NCBI RefSeq assembly: GCF_017329565.1
Contig: NZ_JAFMTT010000004.1
DNA from: Alicyclobacillus mali
Lineage (GTDB): Bacteria; Bacillota; Bacilli; Alicyclobacillales; Alicyclobacillaceae
Reading direction: 5' to 3' (one strand)
Length of the DNA stretch: 64,000 nucleotides
Numbering within the stretch: the stretch's first letter is position 1; every line of letters starts with the position of its first letter. This document shows, piece after piece, positions 32,846 to 41,211 of the stretch. The position numbers were made by a program, and so were the translations under genes. Under the pieces are notes generated by a model. The model was not told the origin of the DNA. It made no database searches and saw only the letters and a program-made list of their open reading frames with translations.

Positions 32846-35010
32846 CCGGCTTGAACCTCCTCATCTTCGGTCGGTTGGCGAAGGTCTTCTCCAAAGACCG
32901 ACGCGGCGAGCAGCTCGGCCACATCGCGCGCCTTGACGCGATCGTCCGTCTCGGTCAGCTTCGTGCCGTCCTCCATCATCGTCAGGCAGTACGGACACGC
33001 GCTGCCAATCACCGTCGGATTGGTGGCGAGCGCCTGCTGGGTGCGCGCGAGATTGATCCGCTTGCCGCGGGTCTCCTCAATCCACATCCGCCCACCGCCT
33101 GCGCCGCAGCACATCGCGTTTTCGCGATTGCGCTCCATCTCCACGAGTTCCACACCCGGGATGGCCTTCAGGATATCGCGCGGCGCGTCAAACACGCCGT
33201 TGTAGCGGCCCAGATAGCAGGCATCGTGGTAGACGATCCGCTCGTTGAGCGGGTGCGTCGGCCGGAGCTTGCCCTCGCGAACTAACTGGGCGAGCAATTG
33301 CGTGTGGTGATACACCTCCACACCTTCGAGCCCGAAATCCGGGTACTCGTTTTTCAGCGTGTTGAACGTGTGCGGGCACGCGGTCACAATCTTGCGCACC
33401 CCATATTGTTGAAACGTCGCGATGTTCTCCATGGCAAGCTGTTGGAACAACATTTCGTTGCCAAGGCGACGCGGCGTATCACCCGAACCATTCTCCTCAT
33501 CACCGAGAACCGCGAAGTTCACGCCGGCTTGCTGCAACAGGCGCACCACCGCATGCGTGACCTTGCGCGCTCGCCGGTCGTACGAGCCCATCGAACCGAC
33601 AAAGAACAGGTATTCGAAATTCGGATTCTCATGCACCGTCGGGACTGGCACGTCCAGCCCATCCATCCATTGCGCGCGATCCTTGCGGCTCAAGCCCCAC
33701 GGGTTCCCCTGGCGCTCGATGTTCTGCATCGCACGCTGAGCTTCCTTGGGCATGCTGCCCTCCATCAACACCAGGTAGCGGCGTAGGTCAATGATCTTAT
33801 CCACATGTTCATTCCCGACCGGGCACTGATCCTCACAGTTGCGGCACGTCGTGCAGGCCCAGATCTCCTCTTCGGTGATGACGTCGCCGATGAGCGACAG
33901 ATCCATCGGATTTGCCTCCGTGAGCCGCCACTCCTCCTTCTGCCAATGAAGCGTCGGCTCGATGTCCGTGACGACGCCCTCCGGGAACGTGATGTCTTCG
34001 CCGCCGGACGCCATTTTGTGCGCCATCCCGTCGCGCTTGGGCAGCAGGAAACCCGGTTCGAACGCCTTCAAACCTGTCTGCGCCACGCCCTTTTCGATGA
34101 GGTGGTCGCGCATCTTGACAATCAGGTGCATCGGGGAGAGCGGCTTGCCGGTGTTGGACGCCGGGCACGAATTGGTGCATCGCCCGCACTCGACGCAGGC
34201 GAAGAAGTCGATCATCTGCTTGCGCTCGAACTCCTCCACGCTGCCGACGCCAAACGACTCTGCGTTTTCGTCCTCCAGGTTCAGAGGGCGGAGCCGACCT
34301 GGCGCCCCCTTGCGATGCAGCCAGATGTTGATGGGCGCCACCATCAGGTGAAAGTGCTTTGACTGCGGCACATACACCAAGAAGGTCAGCAGGACCAGCA
34401 GGTGAAGCCACCAAAAGACGTAGAAGCCAATTTGCCCGCCCTTCGGGCCAACGCCCCACAGCGCCGATGCAATGAGCGAGGAAATGGGCGCCCACCACGC
34501 GCTCGGCTCCTGCTGCCAGACGCGTTCGAACGACAGGTCCATGAGGACGCAGATCATCAGGCTCGAGATGAGGATGAGGACGATGCTCGGCTTGAATCCG
34601 CGCTTCAGTCGCTTGACACGTTCGCCGTACCTCCTATAAGCGGCATACGCCGTCGCAGCGAGGACGAGGATGGCCACCCACTCCTGCGTGAACGAGAACG
34701 TCTCGTACGCTGGATAGGGAATGTGCCGCCCGAGTGTGAGTCCTTTTACGATGATGTCGAGCGCGCCGAATTGCAGCACGATGAAGCCATAGAACATGAC
34801 GAAGTGCATGGCGCCGCTCTTCTTGTCCTTGAACAGCTTCTTCTGCCCAAACACCTGCGCCATGAACTCTCCAAACTCTGGACGGAGGTTCAGAGGTACA
34901 GGTTTTCCAAGCATCACATACCGATATCGCCGGTAGACAACCGTGGCGAACAGGTAAAGCGCATACGCAACCGCTGCCACGAAGGCGATATCATTCACTG
35001 CGAGCAACAC
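32842..35010 (-). CDS. fadF: FadF-like membrane Fe-S oxidoreductase
   Basis: A 722-residue protein with five or six N-terminal membrane segments (about residues 5-215), two ferredoxin-type 4Fe-4S motifs (CVECGRCTNSCP from Cys272, and CTTCRNCEDQCP) and two C-terminal CCG domains (ACYLGRYN..., MCCGAGGG). It resembles heterodisulfide reductase HdrDE and B. subtilis FadF (YwjF). By analogy it would carry electrons from EtfAB to the quinone pool. It is the first gene of the fad operon and diverges from fadR. Confidence 0.92.
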   Translation of the reverse strand: MLLAVNDIAFVAAVAYALYLFATVVYRRYRYVMLGKPVPLNLRPEFGEFMAQVFGQKKLFKDKKSGAMHFVMFYGFIVLQFGALDIIVKGLTLGRHIPYPAYETFSFTQEWVAILVLAATAYAAYRRYGERVKRLKRGFKPSIVLILISSLMICVLMDLSFERVWQQEPSAWWAPISSLIASALWGVGPKGGQIGFYVFWWLHLLVLLTFLVYVPQSKHFHLMVAPINIWLHRKGAPGRLRPLNLEDENAESFGVGSVEEFERKQMIDFFACVECGRCTNSCPASNTGKPLSPMHLIVKMRDHLIEKGVAQTGLKAFEPGFLLPKRDGMAHKMASGGEDITFPEGVVTDIEPTLHWQKEEWRLTEANPMDLSLIGDVITEEEIWACTTCRNCEDQCPVGNEHVDKIIDLRRYLVLMEGSMPKEAQRAMQNIERQGNPWGLSRKDRAQWMDGLDVPVPTVHENPNFEYLFFVGSMGSYDRRARKVTHAVVRLLQQAGVNFAVLGDEENGSGDTPRRLGNEMLFQQLAMENIATFQQYGVRKIVTACPHTFNTLKNEYPDFGLEGVEVYHHTQLLAQLVREGKLRPTHPLNERIVYHDACYLGRYNGVFDAPRDILKAIPGVELVEMERNRENAMCCGAGGGRMWIEETRGKRINLARTQQALATNPTVIGSACPYCLTMMEDGTKLTETDDRVKARDVAELLAASVFGEDLRQPTEDEEVQAG

Positions 35011-35135
35011 GTCGACTCACTTCCCTTCTCCTTTATCCAAGTGGTTCGCTCATCATGCCTCCATCCATTTGATGTGGCGACCGAGGCATACCCGCAACCG
35101 CTTACAGTTCTACGGTAAAAAAAGCGATTGCATCA

Positions 35136-35164
35136 TTGACATTCTCGCCCACGCCATTTACTAT
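35136..35164 (+). promoter_or_regulatory. Sigma-A promoter of fadR-etfB-etfA
   Basis: TTGACA (35136-35141), exactly 17 bp, TACTAT (35159-35164). The FadR palindrome begins 11 bp after the -10 box, at the expected transcription start, which gives simple autorepression. Confidence 0.85.
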
Positions 35165-35175
35165 GGGGGTACGAA

Positions 35176-35197
35176 AATGAATGAGCGTTCATTCATT
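35176..35197. promoter_or_regulatory. FadR operator
   Basis: A 22-bp palindrome: AATGAATGA, GCGT, TCATTCATT. It agrees with the Bacillus FadR (YsiA) box built on ATGAATGA...TCATTCAT. It is placed directly downstream of the fadR promoter; I saw no second copy close to fadF, whose start is 166 bp away. Confidence 0.9.
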
Positions 35198-35229
35198 GCT
35201 TGACTCGATATTAACACCGAGGTGAATTC

Positions 35230-35826
35230 ATGACAAGTGGATTGGCGGAGAAAAGGAGAGAAAAGTACGAGGCCATCTTGAAGGCGGCGCTGAAAGTATT
35301 TGCAGAACACGGCTTTTTTAACTCGCAGGTGTCCAAAATTGCCCGCGAAGCAGGCGTGGCGGACGGGACCATTTATCTGTACTTTAAAAACAAGGAGGAC
35401 ATCCTGATCTCGTTGTTTCGGGAGAAGCTCGGCAGTCTCGTGCGCAAGTTTCACGAGCACGTGCATGACGATGATCGCGCGGACGAAGCCATCCGCAAGG
35501 TTTGCGAGCTTCACTTCACCGAACTCGAGAAGGATGTTCAACTCGCCAAGGTCACACAGTTGGAGCTCCGCCAGAGTTCGCGCGAACTGCACAGCGAAAT
35601 CAGCAATGCTTTGAAGCCCTACATCCAGCTGATTGAGGACGTGCTGGTTCGGGGCATTGAGCAAGGGATCTTCCGCAGCGACTTGGATGTGAAGCTTACA
35701 CGCCTGTTGATCTTTGGCGCAATGGACGAGGTGGTATCATCCTGGCTCATCTCGGGCAGGAGGTACTCTCTCTCGGCCCAAGTCGACAAGACCGTCGACT
35801 TCTTTCTCCGAAGTCTTCGCGCCTGA
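35230..35826 (+). CDS. fadR: TetR-family fatty-acid degradation regulator FadR
   Basis: A 198-residue TetR regulator. The helix-turn-helix (about residues 12-58) has the conserved VSKIAREAGVADGTIYLYFKNKEDIL. B. subtilis FadR represses beta-oxidation genes and is released by long-chain acyl-CoA. The adjacency to etfB-etfA and the fad operon, and the FadR palindrome at its own promoter, make the orthology convincing. Confidence 0.95.
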   Translation: MTSGLAEKRREKYEAILKAALKVFAEHGFFNSQVSKIAREAGVADGTIYLYFKNKEDILISLFREKLGSLVRKFHEHVHDDDRADEAIRKVCELHFTELEKDVQLAKVTQLELRQSSRELHSEISNALKPYIQLIEDVLVRGIEQGIFRSDLDVKLTRLLIFGAMDEVVSSWLISGRRYSLSAQVDKTVDFFLRSLRA

Positions 35827-35873
35827 CAGCGCAGGACTCAAACCACCCATATTTCGTTTTAGGAGGGTTCATC

Positions 35874-36632
35874 ATGCATGTCGTAGTCCTGATGAAGCAG
35901 ACGTTCGACACCGAAGAGCGTATCCGGCTCGCGGATGGCAAGATCGCGGAGGATGGCGTCAAGTGGATCATCAACCCGTACGACGAATACGCGGTCGAAG
36001 AGGCCATCCAATTGAAGGAAAACCAAGGTGCCACGGTGACCGTGGTCAGTGTGGGCAATGACAACACGACGCAGGCACTGCGTACGGCGCTCGCCATGGG
36101 AGCTGACGAAGCCGTCTTGATCGAAGCGCCTGAGCTCACCGATGAGCGCGCCATCGCCGAGGCCGTCGTCGCCTACCTGAAGGACAAGTCGTTTGACGTG
36201 CTGCTCGCAGGCAACTTTTCCGTCGACAATGGAGCCGGTCAGGTAGCCATTCGCGTGGCGCACGAACTGGGTCTTCCCCACATCGCCGCGGTCACGCAAT
36301 TGACCATTGAGGGCAATCAGGCAACTGGCGTGCGAGAAGTCGACGGCGATGTGCAGACCGTCACCGCTGTGCTGCCGGCCCTGTTCACCGCGCAGCAAGG
36401 TCTGAATGAGCCACGCTACCCGTCGCTCCCCAATATTATGAAGGCAAAGAAGAAACCGCTTACCACTCTGACCCTGTCCGATCTCGGCCTCTCCAGCGAC
36501 GACGCGGGCGCAAAGGTGGAGCGCGTCGAGGTGACGCTGCCGCCGAAGCGCCAAGCTGGCCAGAAGATCACGGGCACCCCGGATGAGCAGGCGGAGCAGT
36601 TGGCGGAGATCCTCGCGAAAGCACTTCGCTGA
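35874..36632 (+). CDS. etfB: Electron transfer flavoprotein, beta subunit
   Basis: A 252-residue EtfB. It begins MHVVVLMKQTFDTEERIRL and contains the AMP-binding region LLAGNFSVDNGAGQVAIRVAHELGLP. Together with EtfA it accepts electrons from acyl-CoA dehydrogenase. TTAGGAGGG precedes the ATG. It lies 47 nt after fadR, as in B. subtilis, where fadR, fadB, etfB and etfA form one operon; fadB is absent at this position here. Confidence 0.95.
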   Translation: MHVVVLMKQTFDTEERIRLADGKIAEDGVKWIINPYDEYAVEEAIQLKENQGATVTVVSVGNDNTTQALRTALAMGADEAVLIEAPELTDERAIAEAVVAYLKDKSFDVLLAGNFSVDNGAGQVAIRVAHELGLPHIAAVTQLTIEGNQATGVREVDGDVQTVTAVLPALFTAQQGLNEPRYPSLPNIMKAKKKPLTTLTLSDLGLSSDDAGAKVERVEVTLPPKRQAGQKITGTPDEQAEQLAEILAKALR

Positions 36633-36671
36633 CGTGGACGGGACGGAAAGATCAACGGGAGGTTGAAGAAG

Positions 36672-37655
36672 ATGCCGAAAAAAGTTTTGGTGATTGCGGA
36701 ACAACGCGATGGAAAGCTTCGTCAGGTCGCGCTGGAGGCGCTGACTGCTGCACGCACCATTGCAGACGGCGGCTCGATTGTATCGGTCGTCTTGGGAAGC
36801 CAGGTTCAGGATGCGGCGAATGAGCTTGCCCAGCACCCGCAAGACAAGGTGATTGCCATTCAGGGCGAATCTTTGACCAACTACGATTCGGAGCACTACT
36901 ATTTGGCGCTGCGCCCGGTGCTGGACGAGATACAGCCAGACGTGGTGGTGCTCGGTCACACGGCTGGCGGCCGCGATCTCGCGCCGAAGATCTCGGCTGC
37001 CCTGGACGCGCCTCAGGTGTCGGACGTGGTGAGCCTGGATGCACAAGGGGGCGACGTCCTGTTTAAGCGCCCCATCTACGCAGGCAAGGCGTTCGAAACG
37101 AAGCGCGTGCTGTCGACCCCATATGTCGTGACCGTCCGCCCGAACAACCTCGCTGCGGACGGAGAACAGAGCGGCTCTGCGCCGGTTGAAGTGCGCACCT
37201 TCGACGAACCGGCTGACGTGAAGACGCGCGTCGTCAACGTGCAGAAGAAGGCCAGCACGGGCCGGGATCTCACCGAGGCGCGGGTGGTGGTCTCGGGCGG
37301 CCGCGGCGTCAAGAGCGCGGACGGCTTCAAGCCGCTCTACGAGCTCGCGGAAGTCCTGGATGCTGCGGTCGGCGCGTCCCGGGCGGCCTGCGACGCGGGC
37401 TACTGCGACTACAGCCTGCAAATCGGCCAGACGGGCAAGGTGGTGACGCCGGACGTCTACATCGCGTGCGGCATCAGCGGTGCGATTCAGCACCTCGCCG
37501 GCATGAGCCAGTCGAAGCTCATCATCGCCATTAACAAGGACGCCGAAGCGCCCATCTTCGAGATCGCCGACTACGGCGTGGTGGGCGACCTGTTCGAAAT
37601 TCTGCCGAAGCTGACTGAAAAGCTTCGCGAGAAATTGGCGGCCGCCAGAGCCTGA
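36672..37655 (+). CDS. etfA: Electron transfer flavoprotein, alpha subunit
   Basis: A 327-residue EtfA. The C-terminal FAD-binding domain shows VVSGGRGVKSADGFKPLYELAEVLDAAVGASRAACDAGY, IGQTGKVVTPDVYIACGISGAIQHLAGM and AINKDAEAPIFEIADYGVVGDL, all canonical. I prefer the ATG at 36672, with GGGAGG 9 nt upstream, to the TTG at 36663. It partners EtfB in electron transfer from FadE to FadF. It is followed by a terminator whose stem overlaps the convergent gene. Confidence 0.96.
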   Translation: MPKKVLVIAEQRDGKLRQVALEALTAARTIADGGSIVSVVLGSQVQDAANELAQHPQDKVIAIQGESLTNYDSEHYYLALRPVLDEIQPDVVVLGHTAGGRDLAPKISAALDAPQVSDVVSLDAQGGDVLFKRPIYAGKAFETKRVLSTPYVVTVRPNNLAADGEQSGSAPVEVRTFDEPADVKTRVVNVQKKASTGRDLTEARVVVSGGRGVKSADGFKPLYELAEVLDAAVGASRAACDAGYCDYSLQIGQTGKVVTPDVYIACGISGAIQHLAGMSQSKLIIAINKDAEAPIFEIADYGVVGDLFEILPKLTEKLREKLAAARA

Positions 37656-37669
37656 CGCGCAAAAGACCG

Positions 37670-37721
37670 CGGGCACCTCGCTGCGCTAACCTTGGCGCAC
37701 GAAGGTGCCCGCTTTATAATC
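37670..37721 (+). terminator. Terminator of fadR-etfB-etfA, overlapping the convergent CDS
   Basis: Perfect 10-bp arms GCGGGCACCT (37670-37679) and AGGTGCCCGC (37704-37713) followed by TTTATAAT. The right arm lies inside the 3' coding end of the GerP-like gene on the minus strand. Confidence 0.8.
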
Positions 37722-38198
37722 TCCATCGAAGAAAACCCCGTCCATGCCATCCGCATCGTAGTTCACGTGCAGCCCCGCGATCTCGACGTTGTGATCGCCG
37801 CCGATATCGCCGGACGCCTTGTTCGATTTCTGATGTTGATCCCATCCGGTGATTTGAGCGTCCCCTACAAACACGCCCGCATTTTGCTGCATCGAGTTCA
37901 CGCCGAGCCCCTGAAACGCGATTCGCGTGTCGATGGGCGCCTGTTGGCGCGTCTGCAGCACATGCATGTCGCGATCATCCACCGGCATGTCGATCCCGTC
38001 GGGATCGTACAGAAGCACACGGTTTTGCGCAATCCACGAATGGGAGCCCACCTGGCCAAAGCCGGTGTTTGACTTTTCGTGCGAACTGAGTCCATAGACG
38101 ACGTTGCATCCACCGACGATCAGAGCGGAGGAGCGCTCGACGGACCCGACATGAAGGTGGATGGGCCACGCGCGCAACGGCATCCCCTCCCCCATCAT
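37686..38198 (-). CDS. GerPE/GerPF-like spore protein with tandem duplicated domain
   Basis: A 170-residue protein. Two halves repeat the same pattern: a hydrophobic (V/F)VG strand, a Gly, HxKSN, two glycines, then YDxDGxD and D-rich end (first copy about residues 25-85, second about 108-165). The SALIVGG...KSNTGFG segment recalls the GerPA/GerPF spore-coat family, whose members end in SKTxxGSGxSNTG, and GerPE. Its ATG overlaps the Hsp20 stop. The family call rests on pattern resemblance and the neighbouring gerP-like genes; a role in permeability of the spore coat to germinants is inferred. Confidence 0.62.
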   Translation of the reverse strand: MMGEGMPLRAWPIHLHVGSVERSSALIVGGCNVVYGLSSHEKSNTGFGQVGSHSWIAQNRVLLYDPDGIDMPVDDRDMHVLQTRQQAPIDTRIAFQGLGVNSMQQNAGVFVGDAQITGWDQHQKSNKASGDIGGDHNVEIAGLHVNYDADGMDGVFFDGDYKAGTFVRQG

Positions 38199-38695
38199 GT
38201 TTCCTCTGGGCTGAATTCGATGGCGATGCTGTTCCCCGGCGTCTCGCGAGCTAAATCCTTGGCCATGTACACAATGAGAAGTCCACTGCGATAGACCGCC
38301 TTGACGCCGTCCGGATTGACGCGCTCGGGTAGGTCAATCTCGCGATCGAAATCGCCGCGGAACAGTTCGGAGGACAGGATGTGATCGTGTGCCGCTGCGA
38401 AATACGAGGAGAGATGGCCTCGCACGCGCAGCAAGCGCGGCCGCACCGTGAGCGACACATCACCCTGAGATTTCAGACCTGGCAGCGCGATCACAGCGAC
38501 TATCTCGCTGCTCCTGTTGTACAGGTCGATGGGCGGAAAAGGCGATCCCGCAGTTTCGTCCTGAAAGAACGGCATGCCTTGAAAATTCGGCATCGGCATG
38601 TTTTTCAGGAAATCAGGCCCAAGCCATTTCTTCATGTCGCCGAGTTCCTGCAACTGATTGAGAAACTCGAACGGGTGATTGGACTTCTGGTTCAT
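38195..38695 (-). CDS. Hsp20/alpha-crystallin family protein, possibly spore-coat type
   Basis: A 166-residue small heat-shock protein. The alpha-crystallin domain runs from about residue 58 (PPIDLYNRSSEIVAVIALPGL) to 155, with the typical FDREIDLPERVNPDGVKAVYRSGLLIVYMAK core. The N-terminal region is rich in Met, Pro and Phe. It is coupled by ATGA to the GerP-like gene downstream and follows gerPB/gerPC-like genes. In B. subtilis the alpha-crystallin proteins CotM and CotP are spore-coat components, so a coat role is plausible here; it remains inference. Confidence 0.85.
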   Translation of the reverse strand: MNQKSNHPFEFLNQLQELGDMKKWLGPDFLKNMPMPNFQGMPFFQDETAGSPFPPIDLYNRSSEIVAVIALPGLKSQGDVSLTVRPRLLRVRGHLSSYFAAAHDHILSSELFRGDFDREIDLPERVNPDGVKAVYRSGLLIVYMAKDLARETPGNSIAIEFSPEET

Positions 38696-38726
38696 CCTTC
38701 AGCCTCCAACGCGGAACACCCGCGCC

Positions 38727-38999
38727 TCAGGATCGGACCCAGCGCACCGGCCACGGGGACGGCCGTTCCTCACGGGCCCTGGTCTCGACGGGTGGTGCCC
38801 ACTGATTGTTGGCGACGATGGAACGGCTGCCGTACACGTTGCCGAATCCCTGCTGCACGTGCGCCTGATGGCGAAAGTCGGATGCCCACGTGTTCCCAAG
38901 GCTCATGACGGAGGCGCCCGCCACTTGATGAACCGTGATTTGGCCAATCACAAACGTGGGCGACAGGATGCGCACGAACGGCTGCAGATCGGGGATCAC
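38727..38999 (-). CDS. GerPB-like spore germination protein
   Basis: About 90 residues from GTG 38999. The segment FVIGQITVHQVAGASVMSLGNT resembles the GerPB/GerPD core (short beta strands around SSVxxIG). The GTG overlaps the stop of the preceding gerPC-like gene by 4 bp (GTGA), which I take as the start; a longer version from ATG 39032 would overlap by 37 bp. The C-terminus is Arg/Pro-rich. Family call is moderate and depends on the cluster context. Confidence 0.55.
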   Translation of the reverse strand: MIPDLQPFVRILSPTFVIGQITVHQVAGASVMSLGNTWASDFRHQAHVQQGFGNVYGSRSIVANNQWAPPVETRAREERPSPWPVRWVRS

Positions 39000-39337
39000 G
39001 GCGAGCTCTGCGCTTGGCGCTCTTCGCTCCACGATATGCGGTACCCCCTTGATGTCGCTTCTAGTTCCGAAGTTTCGGTCGATGGCTCGGAAGTCGAGTG
39101 GGCGTCCATCCGGATGTGATTTCCAAGGGTGAGCGTTCCGCTCAGCTCGTTGATGTCCAACCTATCAAGCCGGAATACGAGTTCCTTGAGATCGACGCGA
39201 TCGACCTGGAGGCGCTCCACGGCGATGTCGATCCGGCGATCCGGCGACGGATCCAACCGTTCCTCCAGCATCGTCAAGACGCGCGTCAACTGTTCGAGGA
39301 TCTCGGTTTCCTTTTTGCGGCGGCGAAGCGAGAACAT
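38996..39337 (-). CDS. GerPC-like spore germination protein
   Basis: A 113-residue protein with an N-terminal coiled-coil (ILEQLTRVLTMLEERL, residues 13-28) followed by IDIAVERLQVDRVDLKELVFRLDRLDINELSGTLTLGNHI. The last part closely resembles the GerPC motif in which a strand ending in LxGTLNIG follows a short heptad region. GGGAGG lies 8 nt before the ATG. It is the first gene of a four-gene cluster of spore-related genes. B. subtilis GerPC is longer, about 200 residues, so this is a short form. Confidence 0.65.
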   Translation of the reverse strand: MFSLRRRKKETEILEQLTRVLTMLEERLDPSPDRRIDIAVERLQVDRVDLKELVFRLDRLDINELSGTLTLGNHIRMDAHSTSEPSTETSELEATSRGYRISWSEERQAQSSP

Positions 39338-39437
39338 GCGCCGATCCTCCCAGCGGGACCAAAACCTCTGTTCAGATGTATGCGAACGCTATTGGCTTCA
39401 TTCCGCTTGTCAATGGACCGGCCACGAGCGGGGTGAT

Positions 39438-40454
39438 TTACGAAACGGGGCTTTCTCCGTGTTGCTTTCTCCAGCGCTTGTTTTCATAAAGGCGTTCGTC
39501 GGCAGCGGTGTAGCAGGCTTCCAAGCTGTCGCCATCCAAGCCGAAGACGCTCCCGCCCACGGACACCTGGCATGTGCCGCTCGAATGCTCTCGAATGGCC
39601 CGTTGCATGGCGAGCATCCTCGGCCGCCAGTCGGGTACGTCAGACCACGCAATGACGATGAACTCGTCTCCGCCGATGCGGCCCACGAGTTCGTCCGGCT
39701 GGGCTTGTTCCTGAAGCGCCTGGGCCACGACGCGCAGCACGCGATCTCCCACGGGATGCCCGTACGTGTCGTTGATGCGCTTGAAATGATCGATGTCCAC
39801 AACGCCGACGATGACGTGCCGCTCATCCGCTCCGCGAGTTGCGTCCAAGACGCGCGGCCACCTTCGCTCAATGCCCAGCCGATTCCAGGCGCCGGTCAGC
39901 AGGTCTCGCTGACTGGCGTGTTCCGCAATCCGGATGGCCATGATCATGTCAAGCGCGAGCGAGACCTGTGCCGAACACGCCTCCATGAGCGCATGGCTCG
40001 TCTCCCACGTGAGATGCACCACGGCTTTTGTCCGCGCCACAACCATGGCGCCCCGCACTTCTTCGCGCGAATAGAGAGGCCACACGCCAAACTCCAGCAC
40101 GGAGAGCGATGCGAGCCACGTCCGGAGATCGTCCTGAGGAATGTCTTCCACCAACAGCCAGCGCCCCGTCGGCAAGTCCAGCGTGAGACTGGACCGCAAA
40201 AGCTGTTCCACGCACGGGGCGATAGGCTCTTCTGCAAATGTGCCAAACGTGTGGTAGACAGCCGGTGGCTGGGGTTCACCACCCGTCTCCACGCCGCGTT
40301 TGCGATAGATAAAGAACCCACCGTCCACCGACGCGAGATGCGTTAGCGCATCGGCGGCAAATTGAAACAGCTCCATCCCGCGCTGCGCACGTCCCCACGT
40401 CCGCGTATGCTCAAAAAATGAACTGAGCGCACCTGCGTCCATCTGCATCGTCAC
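39438..40454 (-). CDS. Diguanylate cyclase (GGDEF) with GAF-like sensor region
   Basis: A 338-residue protein. Residues 1-175 form a GAF-like or other alpha/beta sensor without membrane segments. The GGDEF domain runs from about 183 (RDLLTGAWNRLG) to 335, with the intact active-site loop RIGGDEF (Gly261-Phe265) and the metal Asp in VVDIDHFKRIND. The RxxD inhibitory site that should lie just upstream is missing (the sequence there is QPDE). It therefore looks catalytically competent for c-di-GMP synthesis without product inhibition. The start is GTG 40454; ATGs at codons 3 and 5 are alternatives. Its signal is unknown. Confidence 0.88.
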   Translation of the reverse strand: MTMQMDAGALSSFFEHTRTWGRAQRGMELFQFAADALTHLASVDGGFFIYRKRGVETGGEPQPPAVYHTFGTFAEEPIAPCVEQLLRSSLTLDLPTGRWLLVEDIPQDDLRTWLASLSVLEFGVWPLYSREEVRGAMVVARTKAVVHLTWETSHALMEACSAQVSLALDMIMAIRIAEHASQRDLLTGAWNRLGIERRWPRVLDATRGADERHVIVGVVDIDHFKRINDTYGHPVGDRVLRVVAQALQEQAQPDELVGRIGGDEFIVIAWSDVPDWRPRMLAMQRAIREHSSGTCQVSVGGSVFGLDGDSLEACYTAADERLYENKRWRKQHGESPVS

Positions 40455-40521
40455 CCGCGATCCGACTTGGCTCTCGCTGTCTCGTAGGTCTCATGTTGTG
40501 ATTGTAAGCGTTTTGGCGCCT

Positions 40522-41124
40522 TCAGGACAGCGCTTTTTCCCATACGGCAGCCCTGTGTTCACCGTACAGCGACCACAGGTCATTCCCCTGGCGAAACACG
40601 AGCGTTGGATATCCCAGCGGAGCGTACCGATCTCCAGCGGACGGTGTCAAGACGAACACCTCTTTGAACGGAGCCAAATGCAGGGTCGCGTCCTCTTCTC
40701 GGGCGATGCGAACCGCGGTCTTGAGCGACGTGCCAGCCGGATATCCTACGTTGACAATCACAGGATCTCGTTTCAGGCGCTGGCGAATCGAAGTCAACAG
40801 TTCCAGCGTGCGTTGGCAATGAGGACACCAGTACGCCGCAAAAAGGAGGGGCTGAGCATCCGCGCTCAGCAACTCCTTCTGACCTGTCGCCGTCCAAACG
40901 GTCACTGCACCGTACAGGTCTGAGGAGGCGGGCTGAGGATCCCACCTCGGATCCTGTCCTTCGTTCATCTCGCCCGTGAGATTCTGAAACACAAGGGGAT
41001 GCGCGCGATCCCGCCCAGAACTCTTCCCGGGCTGGCCGCTCATGGCGGCATTTTCGACGGTGCCACACCCCGCCATCAACACTGCCACCCATCCGGCCAG
41101 TGCGAGCACCCATGTCCGGCGCAT
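40522..41124 (-). CDS. Thioredoxin-like lipoprotein with CPHC motif
   Basis: A 200-residue exported protein. The signal peptide ends in the lipobox LMAG-Cys20. A thioredoxin-like fold follows, with WCPHC (Cys100, Cys103) and a cis-Pro-like GYPTLVF near the end. CPHC is the DsbA-type redox pair, so an oxidising or isomerising role outside the membrane is possible. Its partner is not nearby. GGGAGG is visible before the ATG. Confidence 0.85.
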   Translation of the reverse strand: MRRTWVLALAGWVAVLMAGCGTVENAAMSGQPGKSSGRDRAHPLVFQNLTGEMNEGQDPRWDPQPASSDLYGAVTVWTATGQKELLSADAQPLLFAAYWCPHCQRTLELLTSIRQRLKRDPVIVNVGYPAGTSLKTAVRIAREEDATLHLAPFKEVFVLTPSAGDRYAPLGYPTLVFRQGNDLWSLYGEHRAAVWEKALS

Positions 41125-41211
41125 ACGAGCCCTCCCTTCACCGGGACCTCCTCCCTACGATACCCCGGCTCACGTCTTGCGGCAATCGCGCGCAGGAGAG
41201 TTTCGTAGCCT

